From contig CAIUQR010000141.1 in the NCBI GenBank assembly GCA_903901335.1, positions 1-64,000 on the forward strand: DNA of 64,000 bases. The letters run 5' to 3'. This document shows positions 44,182 through 54,016 of the stretch, piece after piece; position 1 is the first letter of the stretch, and every line of letters starts with the position of its first letter. The notes under the pieces were generated by a model, which saw only the letters and a program-made list of their open reading frames with translations, was not told where the DNA came from and ran no database searches. The position numbers were made by a program, and so were the translations under genes. Source of the DNA: an uncultured delta proteobacterium (GTDB lineage: Bacteria > Desulfobacterota > Desulfobulbia > Desulfobulbales > Desulfocapsaceae).

Positions 44182-45300
44182 TCAAAGATCCAGCATGCTG
44201 AAGATGACGGAGAAAAGTGAGTCCAGAACAATCACGATGAAAATCGACTGGACCACGCTGCGTGTGGTCTGCCGACCGACGCTGTCAGCGTTGCCCTTGG
44301 TCCGAAAACCTTGATAACAACCGATGATGACAATGATGAAGGCAAAGACGAAGGCCTTGCCGACACCGATCAAGAGCGCCGGCAGGTGGATTTCGCTGCC
44401 AAAGCGGACTAGAAATTCGTTGAAGCCGATGTCCAGTTGCGAACGCGCCATGATCATGCCGCCCAGTACGCCCGTGACGTCGGAAAAAACGGTCAGTAAT
44501 GGCAGTGCCACCGCCAGTGCAATAATTTTCGGCAACACCAATAGGTCGATGGGTTCAATACCGATGGTGCGCATGGCATCGATTTCTTCAGTGACCACCA
44601 TGGTGCCGATCTGCGCCGCATAGGCCGAGCCGGACCTGCCGGCTATGATGATGGCCGTAATCAAAGGAGAAAATTCGCGCAGCATTGAAAAACCGACCAG
44701 GTCGACCACGAAGATATTGGCGCCGTAATGCCTGAGTTGATCCGCACCCTGGTAAGCAACGACGATCCCAAGTAGAAAGGATGTGAGGCCAACAATGGGC
44801 AGGGCGTCAAAACCGGCAATCTGGATGTATTTAAGGGTCGGTCGTACGCGCCAGCGCATTGGGTGGGCCACGATCCGCACGAAAGCCAGCGCGGCCTCAC
44901 CGATAAAACTGAGAAGTGAAAACGTGTCCTTCCAGACAGCCTCGCCTTTTCTGCCGATTTTCTCAAGCAATGATATCTGCGGTGTCTGGAGCAATGGCAC
45001 AGCAATCTGCTCTTCCACAATCTCCATCAATTTCTGAGAGTGAGAGGACCAGTCAAGCAGACGTATCGAGACTCCTTTGTCACGTATTTTCTTTAATTGC
45101 CGCTGCAATATCCACACACCGACACTGTCTATTGTATCAAGATGCGAACCATCAATCACCACTTCGGCTGCATCGGCAGCGCTCATCGAGACCAGCTTCC
45201 GATCTACGTCACCTACTGCGCGAGCCGTCCAACTTCCGGTTAAAACGAATAGTCCTGGATCGGGTTGCGCGATGTCGGCGGGGATAAGGGGTGTTTGCAT
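44182..45300 (-). CDS. MlaE-family permease with N-terminal STAS domain
   Basis: 372 aa, ATG 45300 with GAGAG upstream. An N-terminal STAS/MlaB-like domain (about 20-105: EVVIDGSHLDTIDSVGVWIL) is fused to the MlaE permease (LGIVVAYQGADQLRHYGANI, VDLVGFSMLREFSPLITAII, AGRSGSAYAAQIGTMVVTEE with the conserved EIDAMRTIGI). E. coli makes MlaB and MlaE as two proteins; here they are one. Inner-membrane part of the phospholipid transporter. Confidence 0.9.
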   Translation of the reverse strand: MQTPLIPADIAQPDPGLFVLTGSWTARAVGDVDRKLVSMSAADAAEVVIDGSHLDTIDSVGVWILQRQLKKIRDKGVSIRLLDWSSHSQKLMEIVEEQIAVPLLQTPQISLLEKIGRKGEAVWKDTFSLLSFIGEAALAFVRIVAHPMRWRVRPTLKYIQIAGFDALPIVGLTSFLLGIVVAYQGADQLRHYGANIFVVDLVGFSMLREFSPLITAIIIAGRSGSAYAAQIGTMVVTEEIDAMRTIGIEPIDLLVLPKIIALAVALPLLTVFSDVTGVLGGMIMARSQLDIGFNEFLVRFGSEIHLPALLIGVGKAFVFAFIIVIIGCYQGFRTKGNADSVGRQTTRSVVQSIFIVIVLDSLFSVIFSMLDL

Positions 45301-45375
45301 AAAATCTCTCAATGTCGAGGATGTGACATGCTTTGATTGCCTGAATTACAAAGTGTTATGAAATCGCTACAGTCA

Positions 45376-48009
45376 TCATTCTCCAAACCTTTTAATAAAC
45401 CAGGTCTTCACCAGTTGAGTCAAACCCGCGTAGCCCAGCATCATGAAGGCCAGAAACAGCCAGTACCGGGGCGGCAGCGTGACAAAGCCGAGGGTATCCG
45501 CCAGGGGCGAAACCGTCAGCCAGGCGCCGACCGCGACGATGATTACGGAAGAGACAATGAGCGGCCAACTGGCCCGACTTTGGATGAAGGGTATCTTGTT
45601 GGTACGAATAATATGGATAATCAATGTCTGGGTGAAGAGCGACTCCACAAACCAGCCGGTGTGGAACAAGGCGGGGTTGTCCCGGCAGTTAAAAACATAC
45701 AGCATCATGAAAAACGTCAGGTAATCGAAGATCGAACTGATCGGCCCGATGAAGAGGATGAATCGCAGGATCTTGTCTATGGACCATGTGCGCGGCTTGG
45801 ACAACCACTCGGCATCTACCTCGTCGGTGGGGATGGTAGTCTGTGAAAAGTCGTACAGGAGGTTGTTGGTCAGCACCTGGATCGGCAGCATGGGGAGGAA
45901 GGGCAGAAAGGCGCTGGCCCCCACAACGCTGAACATGTTGCCGAAGTTGGAGCTGGCCGCCATCTTGATGTACTTGATAATGTTGCCGAACACCCGTCGT
46001 CCTTCCAGCACGCCCTGCTCGAGGACCAGCAGGTTGTTTTCCAGCAGAATGATATCGGATGATTCCTTGGCGATATCCACAGCGCTGTCAACCGAGATGC
46101 CCACATCGGCGGCCTTCAAGGCCGGAGCGTCGTTGATGCCGTCGCCCAGGAATCCCAGCACGTGACCCTTGCTCTGGAGAGCACGGATGATGCGCTCCTT
46201 ATGTGCCGGGGCCAGCCGGGCAAAGACGCTGGTATTACCGGCAGCCTCGGCCAGTTCCGGCTCAGTCATCGTCTCGATCTGGGAACCGAGCAGGAGATGC
46301 TCTACCGGCATGCCCACCTCCTTGCAGATATAGGCGGTGACGATCTCATTGTCGCCGGTCAGGACCTTGACGTCTACGCTCAGGCTGTGAAGCCGCTTCA
46401 AGGCCTCTACGGCAGTGTCCTTGGGCGGATCAAGAAAGGCAAGAAAGCCCAGCAGGATCAGGTCCGACTCATCCTTGACTGCGTAAACCGGCTCATCCGG
46501 GGCGCCCGGCATCTGCTTATAGGCCAGGGCGATGACCCGAAAGCCCTGACTGTTCAGATCATCCGCCAACTGTCGGCGTTTGGCGTCGTGCTCGGGCAGA
46601 ACTTCGATGATCTCCCCTTTAACCTCTACCCGGGTGCACTGGTTCAGCACTTCATCCACTGCGCCTTTGCAGATCAGCGTGTTCAGCCCGGTCTCATCTT
46701 CAACTATCACTGACATACGGCGTCGCACGAAGTCGAACGGGATCTCGTCGATCTTGCGGTACTTCTCATTCGCTTTCAGGTGTTTTTCCAGTTCCTCATG
46801 TTTGAGGATCGCCTCATCCAGCAGGTTTTTCAACCCGGTATGGTGATAGCTGTTCAGATAGCCGAAATGCAGCACCTTCTCACTGGGTTCGCCGTACACG
46901 TCCAGATGCCTTTCGAGAACGATCTTGCCCTGGGTGAGGGTGCCGGTCTTATCGGTGCAGAGCACGTCCATCGCCCCGAAATTCTGGATGGCATTCAGGC
47001 GTTTGACGATGACTTTCTTACGGGACATGGCCAGGGCGCCCTTGGACAGGTTGACAGTCACGATCATGGGCAGCATCTCGGGGGTCAGCCCGACGGCCAC
47101 CGCCATCGCAAACAGGAATGCCTCCAGCCAGTTGTGCTTGGAGAGTCCATTGATAAGGAAGACAGCCGGAACCATCACGGCGATGAAGCCGATCATCAAC
47201 CAGGTGAACTTGTTCACACCCTTATCAAAGCTGGTGAGCTGGCGCTGGCCGACGATGCCGGCAGCCAGCGAACCGAAGTAGGTGCGGTCTCCGGTCTGGA
47301 TAACCACGGCAGTGGCCGATCCGCTCTCCACATTGGAGCCCAGGAAGCAGAGGTTGGGCAGATCGAGCGGATTTTGCATGTCTGTCGAGACCGGGGCCGC
47401 TTTCTTCTCCACAGGCAGGGCCTCGCCGGTAAGGGCAGCCTGATTCAGGAACAGGTCTTTGGCCAAAAGCACCCGGACATCAGCCGGCACCATATCACCG
47501 GCAGCCAGCCTGATGATATCGCCCGGCACCAGCATCTTGAGCGACACCTCTTCTTCCTTGCCGCCCCGCACCAAAGTCGCCGTGTTGCTGACCATCGCCT
47601 TAAGCTTCTCGGCTGCGTTATCGGCACGCGACTCCTGGAAGAAACGCAAGACCACGCCCAAAATCACCATCACGAAAATGACCACCATCGCCCGCAGGTC
47701 GCCGGTGAGATAGGAAAGCACACCCAGGGCCAGGAGTAAAAGAACCAAGGGATTCTTGATGTTGGCCAGGAGGCGCATCAAGGCCGATTGGTGCTTCTCT
47801 CGGGCAATCTCGTTCGTCCCGACCTCCTTCAGCCGGGACTCAGCGTCAGTCATGCTCAGGCCGTCCAATTGCGATCCAAGCTCCTTTAGGACCGTATCGG
47901 TATCGGCGCGCGCCTTTTCCAAGAGGAGAACAGAAGACTGTGCCCCGTTTCCTCCCGGGGAGCTGCCCGGGCTTTGAGATGCGGTCAAGGTTTTCTTTGA
48001 TTCTTCCAT
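45376..48009 (-). CDS. mgtA: P-type ATPase, magnesium-importing type (MgtA/MgtB family)
   Basis: 877 aa. It has the actuator TGE loop (AALTGEALPVEK), phosphorylation motif DKTGTLTQGK, hinge TGDNEIVTAY and GDGINDAPALKAADVG, with about ten transmembrane helices. EMLPMIVTVNLSKGALAMSRKKVIVKRL is the P3B (MgtA) signature. N-terminal residues 1-30 are a Ser/Gly-rich disordered tail. Probably imports Mg2+ at low Mg or under envelope stress; Ca2+ or other ions cannot be excluded. No Mg-sensing leader was recognised upstream. Confidence 0.9.
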   Translation of the reverse strand: MEESKKTLTASQSPGSSPGGNGAQSSVLLLEKARADTDTVLKELGSQLDGLSMTDAESRLKEVGTNEIAREKHQSALMRLLANIKNPLVLLLLALGVLSYLTGDLRAMVVIFVMVILGVVLRFFQESRADNAAEKLKAMVSNTATLVRGGKEEEVSLKMLVPGDIIRLAAGDMVPADVRVLLAKDLFLNQAALTGEALPVEKKAAPVSTDMQNPLDLPNLCFLGSNVESGSATAVVIQTGDRTYFGSLAAGIVGQRQLTSFDKGVNKFTWLMIGFIAVMVPAVFLINGLSKHNWLEAFLFAMAVAVGLTPEMLPMIVTVNLSKGALAMSRKKVIVKRLNAIQNFGAMDVLCTDKTGTLTQGKIVLERHLDVYGEPSEKVLHFGYLNSYHHTGLKNLLDEAILKHEELEKHLKANEKYRKIDEIPFDFVRRRMSVIVEDETGLNTLICKGAVDEVLNQCTRVEVKGEIIEVLPEHDAKRRQLADDLNSQGFRVIALAYKQMPGAPDEPVYAVKDESDLILLGFLAFLDPPKDTAVEALKRLHSLSVDVKVLTGDNEIVTAYICKEVGMPVEHLLLGSQIETMTEPELAEAAGNTSVFARLAPAHKERIIRALQSKGHVLGFLGDGINDAPALKAADVGISVDSAVDIAKESSDIILLENNLLVLEQGVLEGRRVFGNIIKYIKMAASSNFGNMFSVVGASAFLPFLPMLPIQVLTNNLLYDFSQTTIPTDEVDAEWLSKPRTWSIDKILRFILFIGPISSIFDYLTFFMMLYVFNCRDNPALFHTGWFVESLFTQTLIIHIIRTNKIPFIQSRASWPLIVSSVIIVAVGAWLTVSPLADTLGFVTLPPRYWLFLAFMMLGYAGLTQLVKTWFIKRFGE

Positions 48010-48077
48010 TCATACCTCTGTTGGGTGCTGTGTCAGCTTGCCCGGCATTTCTTCGGCCGATGCATGCGGCTATCTGC

Positions 48078-48755
48078 TCAAGTCAATTTTTCCAAAAGGG
48101 CCTTGGCAGCCGGCTCCGAGGATGCAGGGTTCTGCCCTGTGATCAGTAGGTCATCGATCACGACATGGGGCTGCCAGTCCGCCAGTTTCGAATATCGGGC
48201 ACCGTTGTCTTTGAGCATATCCTCTACCAGGAAGGGGACGATCTGGGTCAGCCCGACCGCTTGCTCCTCGGAGTTGGCAAATCCGGTGACCGCCTTGCCT
48301 TGGACCACGGGGGTGCCGTCGGGTGCCTTGGGATAGCGGAGCACACCCGGCGCATGACAAACAGCGGCAACCGGTTTGCCCGCAGCAAGCATCGCTTCGA
48401 TCAGGGCAATGGAGGCTGCATCTTTGGCCAGATCCCACAGGGGTCCATGCCCCCCGGGGTAAAACACGGCGTCGAAATCTCCCGCGGAAACATCAGACAA
48501 TTTGAACGTACCAGCCAGAACGGCCTGTGCAGCGGCATCAGCCTTAAAACGACGAGTGGCTTCGGTCTGGGCAGCAGGGTCGTCGCTTTTGGGATCGAGC
48601 GGCGGCTGGCCGCCACGCGGTGAAGCCAGGGTGATTTTCGCGCCTGCGTCCTTGAAAACGTAGTAAGGGGCGGCGAATTCCTCCAGCCAGAAACCGGTTT
48701 TTTCTCCTGTATTGCCGAGCTTGTCGTGCGAGGTCAGAATCATGAGTATTTTCAT
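48078..48755 (-). CDS. DJ-1/PfpI family protein (Hsp31-like)
   Basis: 225 aa. I place the start at ATG 48755 (AGGAG 6 bases upstream; MKILMILTSHDK is the canonical N-terminus); an in-frame ATG at 48818 is the alternative. The nucleophile Cys is in the elbow AAVCHAPGVLRYP, with the acidic partner in GFWLEEFAAPYYVF. Probable protein/nucleotide deglycase or glyoxalase III-type stress chaperone that repairs methylglyoxal damage. The adjacent alcohol dehydrogenase would also handle aldehydes. Confidence 0.85.
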   Translation of the reverse strand: MKILMILTSHDKLGNTGEKTGFWLEEFAAPYYVFKDAGAKITLASPRGGQPPLDPKSDDPAAQTEATRRFKADAAAQAVLAGTFKLSDVSAGDFDAVFYPGGHGPLWDLAKDAASIALIEAMLAAGKPVAAVCHAPGVLRYPKAPDGTPVVQGKAVTGFANSEEQAVGLTQIVPFLVEDMLKDNGARYSKLADWQPHVVIDDLLITGQNPASSEPAAKALLEKLT

Positions 48756-48871
48756 ATTGACTCCTGGTAGACGTGAATTCAGAACGGTCTGCTGGTCGAT
48801 GGTTTTGCTTTTAGACATTGTAAATTCCTCATCTGAAATGGATATTATGCGGTGTTTCATGACTCTTACGG

Positions 48872-50029
48872 TTACAGAGCACCTTCCAGGATGGTTCGGC
48901 TGATGTCGAGGCTGATGTTCCGGTGTTCCCCGAGCGCCGTCATCCCATGGGCTTCGAGCTGTGCGACAATCTTTTCAATTGCATCTCGTCCTAACTCGTA
49001 GTCGGACAGCCGCGTCTTGATTCCGAGGTCTTCGAAGAACTGACCCGTGCAGCGGATCGCCTCGTCTATACGCTGATCGGCATCACCTTGCTTGATCTGC
49101 CAGACGCGCTCGGCGTATTGCAGCAGCTTGGCGCGTTTGTGTCCGCGCTGTACCTTCAGGAGTGAAGGCAAGACGATGGCCAGCGTGCGCGCGTGGTCGA
49201 TGCCATAGAGCGCGGTGAGCTCATGCCCGATCATGTGCGTGGCCCAATCCTGCGGAACACCCGCCCCGATCAGGCCATTCAGGGCCAGCGCAGCCACCCA
49301 CATCAGGTTGGCGCGGGTATCGTAGTCCTCAACCATACTCAGGGCTTTCGGACCGACTTCGATCAGGGTCTGCAGCAGCCCCTCGGCAAAACGATCCTGA
49401 ACAAGCCCCTGTGCCGGGTATGTCAGGTATTGTTCGACGACATGCACAAATGCATCCGCGACACCGTTGGCGATCTGCCGCGGCGGCAGGGTGGAGGTCT
49501 TAGTCGGATCGAGTATCGAAAACTGAGGGAAGACGCGAGGGCTGAGGAAAGCAAGCTTTGCCTGCATCTCCTTTCGGGTAATGACGGCACCACTATTCAT
49601 TTCCGAACCGGTTGCAGGTAACGTCAGCACTGTACCAAAGGGTATGGCCTCGTTGACGTTTTTGCCATGTTTGAGTAGAATTTCCCAGGGGTCGCCGTCA
49701 AACTTCACGGCGGCTGCGACTAACTTTGTGCCGTCGATCACCGAGCCGCCGCCTACCGCGAGTAGAAAGTCGATTTTTTCGCGACGGACCTGCTCAATAG
49801 CCGGCATGAGCGTCTCGTAGCCCGGGTTGGGTTCGATGCCGCCGAACTCCTGCAGCACACGGGTGCCGAGTGCGGCTTTAACCTCATCGAGCGTGCCGTT
49901 TTTCTTGGCGCTGGAACCGCCATAGAGGATGAGCACCCTTGCCTTGGCCGGCACCAGATCTGCCAATCGAGCTACCGTTTCTGCGCCGAAGATTATTTTG
50001 GTCGGGTTGTAGAATTCGAAATTGAGCAA
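48872..50029 (-). CDS. iron-containing alcohol dehydrogenase (YqhD/BDH-like)
   Basis: 385 aa. MLNFEFYNPTKIIFGAETVA start, GGGSVIDGTKLVAAA NADPH-binding loop, and the metal-binding ring AFVHVVEQYLTY ... DWATHMIGHELTALYGIDHA (His residues). It resembles the NADPH-dependent aldehyde reductase YqhD, which reduces toxic short aldehydes from lipid peroxidation and glyoxal stress. The DJ-1 gene follows after 116 bases. Confidence 0.9.
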   Translation of the reverse strand: MLNFEFYNPTKIIFGAETVARLADLVPAKARVLILYGGSSAKKNGTLDEVKAALGTRVLQEFGGIEPNPGYETLMPAIEQVRREKIDFLLAVGGGSVIDGTKLVAAAVKFDGDPWEILLKHGKNVNEAIPFGTVLTLPATGSEMNSGAVITRKEMQAKLAFLSPRVFPQFSILDPTKTSTLPPRQIANGVADAFVHVVEQYLTYPAQGLVQDRFAEGLLQTLIEVGPKALSMVEDYDTRANLMWVAALALNGLIGAGVPQDWATHMIGHELTALYGIDHARTLAIVLPSLLKVQRGHKRAKLLQYAERVWQIKQGDADQRIDEAIRCTGQFFEDLGIKTRLSDYELGRDAIEKIVAQLEAHGMTALGEHRNISLDISRTILEGAL

Positions 50030-50107
50030 TTCTTTCTCCTGGAATAATTGGCCATCCGGTTATCAGACAAAAACAGGTTGGTGTGGTTGATAGATTGTCA
50101 TCAATAT

Positions 50108-50527
50108 TTATATTTGCGGTACTCCGGTATCACCCGTATTTTTCCCCAAATCCTCCCTGGCTTGTTTTGCCAGCTTCTCATAATCGATACGAATTTTATC
50201 GAGTTCCTTCTCGTCTAACTCTTCAAGATCCAGAAGAGCATTATGTGCTCCTTCCATGACCCGGATCAATTCGTCTAGTTTTACCTGCAAGGCCAGAGAG
50301 TCTCGGTTTTGAGTATTCTGGATCAGGAACACCATAAGAAACGTCACAATAGTGGTACCGGTATTTATAACCAGTTGCCAGGTATCGCCGAATTTGAAGA
50401 TCGGGCCTGTAATTAACCAGATAATGATAACCGATACAGCCATCATAAAAGCAACGGGCTGTCCGGTTTTCCGCGCGATCAATTTTGCAAAACGGGTAAA
50501 CAAGGAAGAAGATTTAGTAGGCTTCAT
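50108..50527 (-). CDS. low-affinity iron permease family protein
   Basis: 139 aa. FTRFAKLIARKTGQPVAFMM, a transmembrane helix, then VINTGTTIVTFLMVFLIQNT(QNRD), the signature of the low-affinity iron permease (FET4-like) family, and a charged helical tail (DELIRVMEGAHNALLDLEEL). Two transmembrane segments. The bacterial substrate is unproven; small-cation or stress roles are possible. Confidence 0.82.
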   Translation of the reverse strand: MKPTKSSSLFTRFAKLIARKTGQPVAFMMAVSVIIIWLITGPIFKFGDTWQLVINTGTTIVTFLMVFLIQNTQNRDSLALQVKLDELIRVMEGAHNALLDLEELDEKELDKIRIDYEKLAKQAREDLGKNTGDTGVPQI

Positions 50528-50569
50528 ATTTTTTCTCTCTATGGTTGACTGCTTTCATCTCACACCAAT

Positions 50570-52003
50570 TCAACTGGAAGATGCCGCATTGTTCCATCCT
50601 CCTCCTAACGCCTTAATCAGAAGGACGCTGGCGGCAAGTTTTCGCCCGGCAATCCCCAACGCAGTTCGTTGGTTTGCAAGAGAGGTTGTTTGAGCGATGA
50701 GTACGTTGAGATAGGCTACAGTTCCAGCCTGGTACTGATTCGTGGTAATTTTTACAACCTGTTGCGCTGTCCGTACAGCCTGATCCTGGACTGCTGACTC
50801 TTCGTCCATGATGCGCAATGCGGCCAGATTATCCTCAACCTCCTGAAAAGCTGTCAATACAGTCTCCCTGTATGAGGCTACCGTTCCGTCATAGGCAGCC
50901 TTCGCTTGGTCGGATTGAGCCTCGCGTCGGCCACCGTCGAACACGGCACCTGAAACTGCAGTTCCGACTCCCCAAAAACGACTGGGCCAGGAAAACCATG
51001 AGGGAAGATTCGCCGCCTCAAGCCCGGCTGTGGCAGACAGCCGTATTGCCGGATAATATGCGGCATTCGCAATCCCGATTTGGGCGTTGGCCGCTGCCAT
51101 CTTCCTTTCGGCCGAGGCGATATCCGGGCGCCGTTCGAGAAGCTCGGACGGCAGACCCGTAGGGATGGGCGGAACTGTATTTACCAATGATGTTGAGGGT
51201 AGGGAAAATAATGCCGGCGGTTTGCCAATCAGCAGGGCGATGGCGTGCTCCGACTGGGCACGTTGTACGCCAAGATCGATTGCCTGTGCTTCAATGCTTC
51301 TGAGTAGTGTCTCCGCCTGGAGCACATCCGTATGAGGCGCAACGCCGGCTTCATAGCGTTTTCTCGTCAGTTCAAGAGACTTGCGGTAGAGGGTTGCTGT
51401 GTCGTCAAGGAGCATTCTCTGAGCATCCTGTGTCCGCAACTGAAGATAGTTTCCGGCCAGTTCCGCCTGGACGCTCATTGTCACTGCGGCCAGGTCTGCG
51501 GCACTTGCCTGGGCACCGGCCTGACTTGCCTCAACTCCTCGACGTATCCTGCCCCAAAGGTCGAGCTCCCATGACAAATCCAATGGCAGCTGAAAATCCG
51601 AACTTGTGGCCCCTTTGCTGTTGCCGGCACTGACATTTCCCGATTTGTGTGAGCGCGAAGCCGAAACGCCCGCCGTCAGAGATGGGAAGAAGCCGGCCTT
51701 GGCGCCTTCTACCAGGGCCCGTGCCTGACGATATTGGGCCTCGGCTGAAGCGATGTTGAGGTTTGATATCACAACCTGTTCCACAAGAGAGCTCAAAATG
51801 GGGTCATTGTACAGTTCCCACCATCGTTCTGCAATTTTGCCGTCCTGCGGTTGTGCCAGCTTCCAGCCGTTTAACTCCTTAAACGCTGTCGGCATTGTTT
51901 CGACCGGGGTTGGCCTGATATAGTCCGGACCAACAGTGCATGCGGCAAAAAGTAGTGGCAAGAAAACCAAGATGATTTGAGCGCTGAAACCTGTAGTTTT
52001 CAC
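50570..52003 (-). CDS. efflux pump outer-membrane lipoprotein (NodT/OprM family)
   Basis: 477 aa. Lipoprotein signal (LLFAACTVGPDYIRP), the family start of NodT-type TolC proteins, two repeats of the helical-barrel unit and QTTSLANQRTALGIAGRKLA at the end. It forms the outer-membrane exit duct for the MacAB-type pump whose genes are directly upstream. Confidence 0.92.
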   Translation of the reverse strand: MKTTGFSAQIILVFLPLLFAACTVGPDYIRPTPVETMPTAFKELNGWKLAQPQDGKIAERWWELYNDPILSSLVEQVVISNLNIASAEAQYRQARALVEGAKAGFFPSLTAGVSASRSHKSGNVSAGNSKGATSSDFQLPLDLSWELDLWGRIRRGVEASQAGAQASAADLAAVTMSVQAELAGNYLQLRTQDAQRMLLDDTATLYRKSLELTRKRYEAGVAPHTDVLQAETLLRSIEAQAIDLGVQRAQSEHAIALLIGKPPALFSLPSTSLVNTVPPIPTGLPSELLERRPDIASAERKMAAANAQIGIANAAYYPAIRLSATAGLEAANLPSWFSWPSRFWGVGTAVSGAVFDGGRREAQSDQAKAAYDGTVASYRETVLTAFQEVEDNLAALRIMDEESAVQDQAVRTAQQVVKITTNQYQAGTVAYLNVLIAQTTSLANQRTALGIAGRKLAASVLLIKALGGGWNNAASSS

Positions 52004-52072
52004 GAATTCTCCGTTTGTTTCGTGTTGTTGTGTATCTCTGGTACTGTCATGGCCGGAAGGACTCCTCGCTTT

Positions 52073-54016
52073 CTAATCCCGAGCCAGTGCCTCGATGGGA
52101 TCCAGTTGGGCGGCTTTTCTGGCCGGAAGATAACCAAATATGATGCCCGTCAGGAAAGCACAGCCAAAGGCGATGACTATCGGTGTAACCGTGAAAATCA
52201 CCCGCCAACCTGCAATTGCAGAGGTAGCTAAGCCGCCGCCAAGGCCGACGATGACACCCGCCAGACCACCGATAAAGCAGACCATCACGGCCTCGGTCAA
52301 AAATTGAAACATCACGTCGAAACTGCGTGCTCCAATCGCCATGCGAATGCCGATTTCGCGGGTCCGCTCGGTGACCGAGACCAGCATGATGTTCATCACG
52401 CCGATGCCGCCGACAACAAGGGAGATCACGGCTATCGCCGCAAGCAGATAGGTGAGGGTGTTCTGCGTTTCATTGGCTGTGGCGATGGTGTCGGCCATAT
52501 TCCGGATGTTGAAGTCTTCCTTGAGATGGCGGTGCATCAGCAGCGTATGGAGCTCGGCTTGCACCACACTCATGTCCGAACCCGGCTGCACCCTGACGAT
52601 AATATGGTTAAAAAAACGCTGTCCAAAGATGCGCGCGCCAGCCGTTGTGTAGGGGAGCCAGGCGGAATTGTCCAGATCGTCACCCCGTGGACTCAATCCT
52701 TTACTGCTCAATACACCGATAACGAGAAAAGGCGCGTTACCGATAAGCACATACTGGCCGAGGGGATTCATACCATCGGGGAACAGATTCGTTACTACAG
52801 TCTGGCCAAGCACGACAACCTGTGCATAACGCTTCACGTGTTCCGCCGAGAAGAACACTCCGGATTGGGTTGACCAATCGTGCACCCGCGGAAAGTCTTC
52901 GCCGGTTCCGACCGCCGTAACCATCAAATCCTCGTTGCCGAATCGGAGCAGTGCAGACAACTCCGTTTCCGGCACCACCATGGCGGCACCTGGTACACTT
53001 GAGATGAACGGCAGATCTTCCGGCAGAAAACTGGTTACGATTCCACCTGAGGCGTGCATTGCTGGCGCTCCGCGTCTAATCGTCAACAGGTCTGTCCCCA
53101 TTGTCTGGATCCGCTCAAGGACATCCTGCTTCGCGCCGTTGCCGATCGCCATCAGCGCGACCACCGAAGCCACGCCGATGATAATACCCAGCATGGTCAG
53201 AGCTGTCCGCATTCGGTTGTTCACGAGCGAGCGTAAGGCCATTTTCAGAGCTTCGCCGAGGACCGCCACTCCTGGCTTGGCATCCGTTCCCGTTTCGGCG
53301 GATTGCAACTGATTGCCCTCCACCTCTTTCTGTTGCAGCTCGTCGGAGGTAATGCGGCCGTCAGTAATACGCACGATGCGGCGCGCATAGGCTGCGATGT
53401 CGCTGTCATGGGTGACCAAAATGATCGTATGCCCCTGCCTGTGCAGCTTCTCCAGAATGGCCAAGACCTCCTTGCCCCCGTTACTGTCCAGCGCTCCAGT
53501 CGGTTCATCAGCCAGGATCACCGGCCCGCCGTTCATGAGCGCGCGGGCAATACTGACGCGCTGCTGCTGGCCGCCGGAGAGTTGGCTGGGATGGTGTTTC
53601 AATCGGTCGCCCAGCCCGAGTTCTCGCAGTAAGTTGCAGGCATGCGCCTCTCGATCTGCTTTTGCCATGCCGCGATAAACGGCAGGCACTTCGGTGTTTT
53701 CTACGGCACTCAGATCGGACATCAGGTTGTAGCGCTGGAAGATGAAGCCGAAGGTATCGCGCCGAAGTGCGGCCAACTCATCACCGCTGAGACTGGCAAT
53801 ATCGACACCGCGGATGCTGTAGGACCCGTTCGACGGCTTGTCGAGACAGCCGATGATGTTCATGAGCGTGGACTTGCCTGAGCCGGATGCGCCCATAATG
53901 GCAACAAATTCGCCACACTGAATCGTCAGGCTTACGTCTGTGAGCACTGTCAGCGGCGCACCGCCCGTGGTGTAGGTGCGGCCGACAGCATTCATTTGGA
54001 GCAATGGGAGCGACAT
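52073..54016 (-). CDS. macB: MacB-type ABC transporter, fused ATPase and permease
   Basis: About 648 aa. N-terminal ATPase (Walker A GASGSGKST, signature LSGGQQQR, Walker B ILADEPTGALD) linked to an FtsX-type permease with four transmembrane helices and a periplasmic domain (ALRSLVNNRMRTALTMLGII and a C-terminal SVTERTREIGIRMAIGAR loop). It pumps out macrolides, peptides or other envelope stressors. The ATG at 54016 overlaps the macA stop; a GTG three bases upstream is also possible. Confidence 0.93.
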   Translation of the reverse strand: MSLPLLQMNAVGRTYTTGGAPLTVLTDVSLTIQCGEFVAIMGASGSGKSTLMNIIGCLDKPSNGSYSIRGVDIASLSGDELAALRRDTFGFIFQRYNLMSDLSAVENTEVPAVYRGMAKADREAHACNLLRELGLGDRLKHHPSQLSGGQQQRVSIARALMNGGPVILADEPTGALDSNGGKEVLAILEKLHRQGHTIILVTHDSDIAAYARRIVRITDGRITSDELQQKEVEGNQLQSAETGTDAKPGVAVLGEALKMALRSLVNNRMRTALTMLGIIIGVASVVALMAIGNGAKQDVLERIQTMGTDLLTIRRGAPAMHASGGIVTSFLPEDLPFISSVPGAAMVVPETELSALLRFGNEDLMVTAVGTGEDFPRVHDWSTQSGVFFSAEHVKRYAQVVVLGQTVVTNLFPDGMNPLGQYVLIGNAPFLVIGVLSSKGLSPRGDDLDNSAWLPYTTAGARIFGQRFFNHIIVRVQPGSDMSVVQAELHTLLMHRHLKEDFNIRNMADTIATANETQNTLTYLLAAIAVISLVVGGIGVMNIMLVSVTERTREIGIRMAIGARSFDVMFQFLTEAVMVCFIGGLAGVIVGLGGGLATSAIAGWRVIFTVTPIVIAFGCAFLTGIIFGYLPARKAAQLDPIEALARD

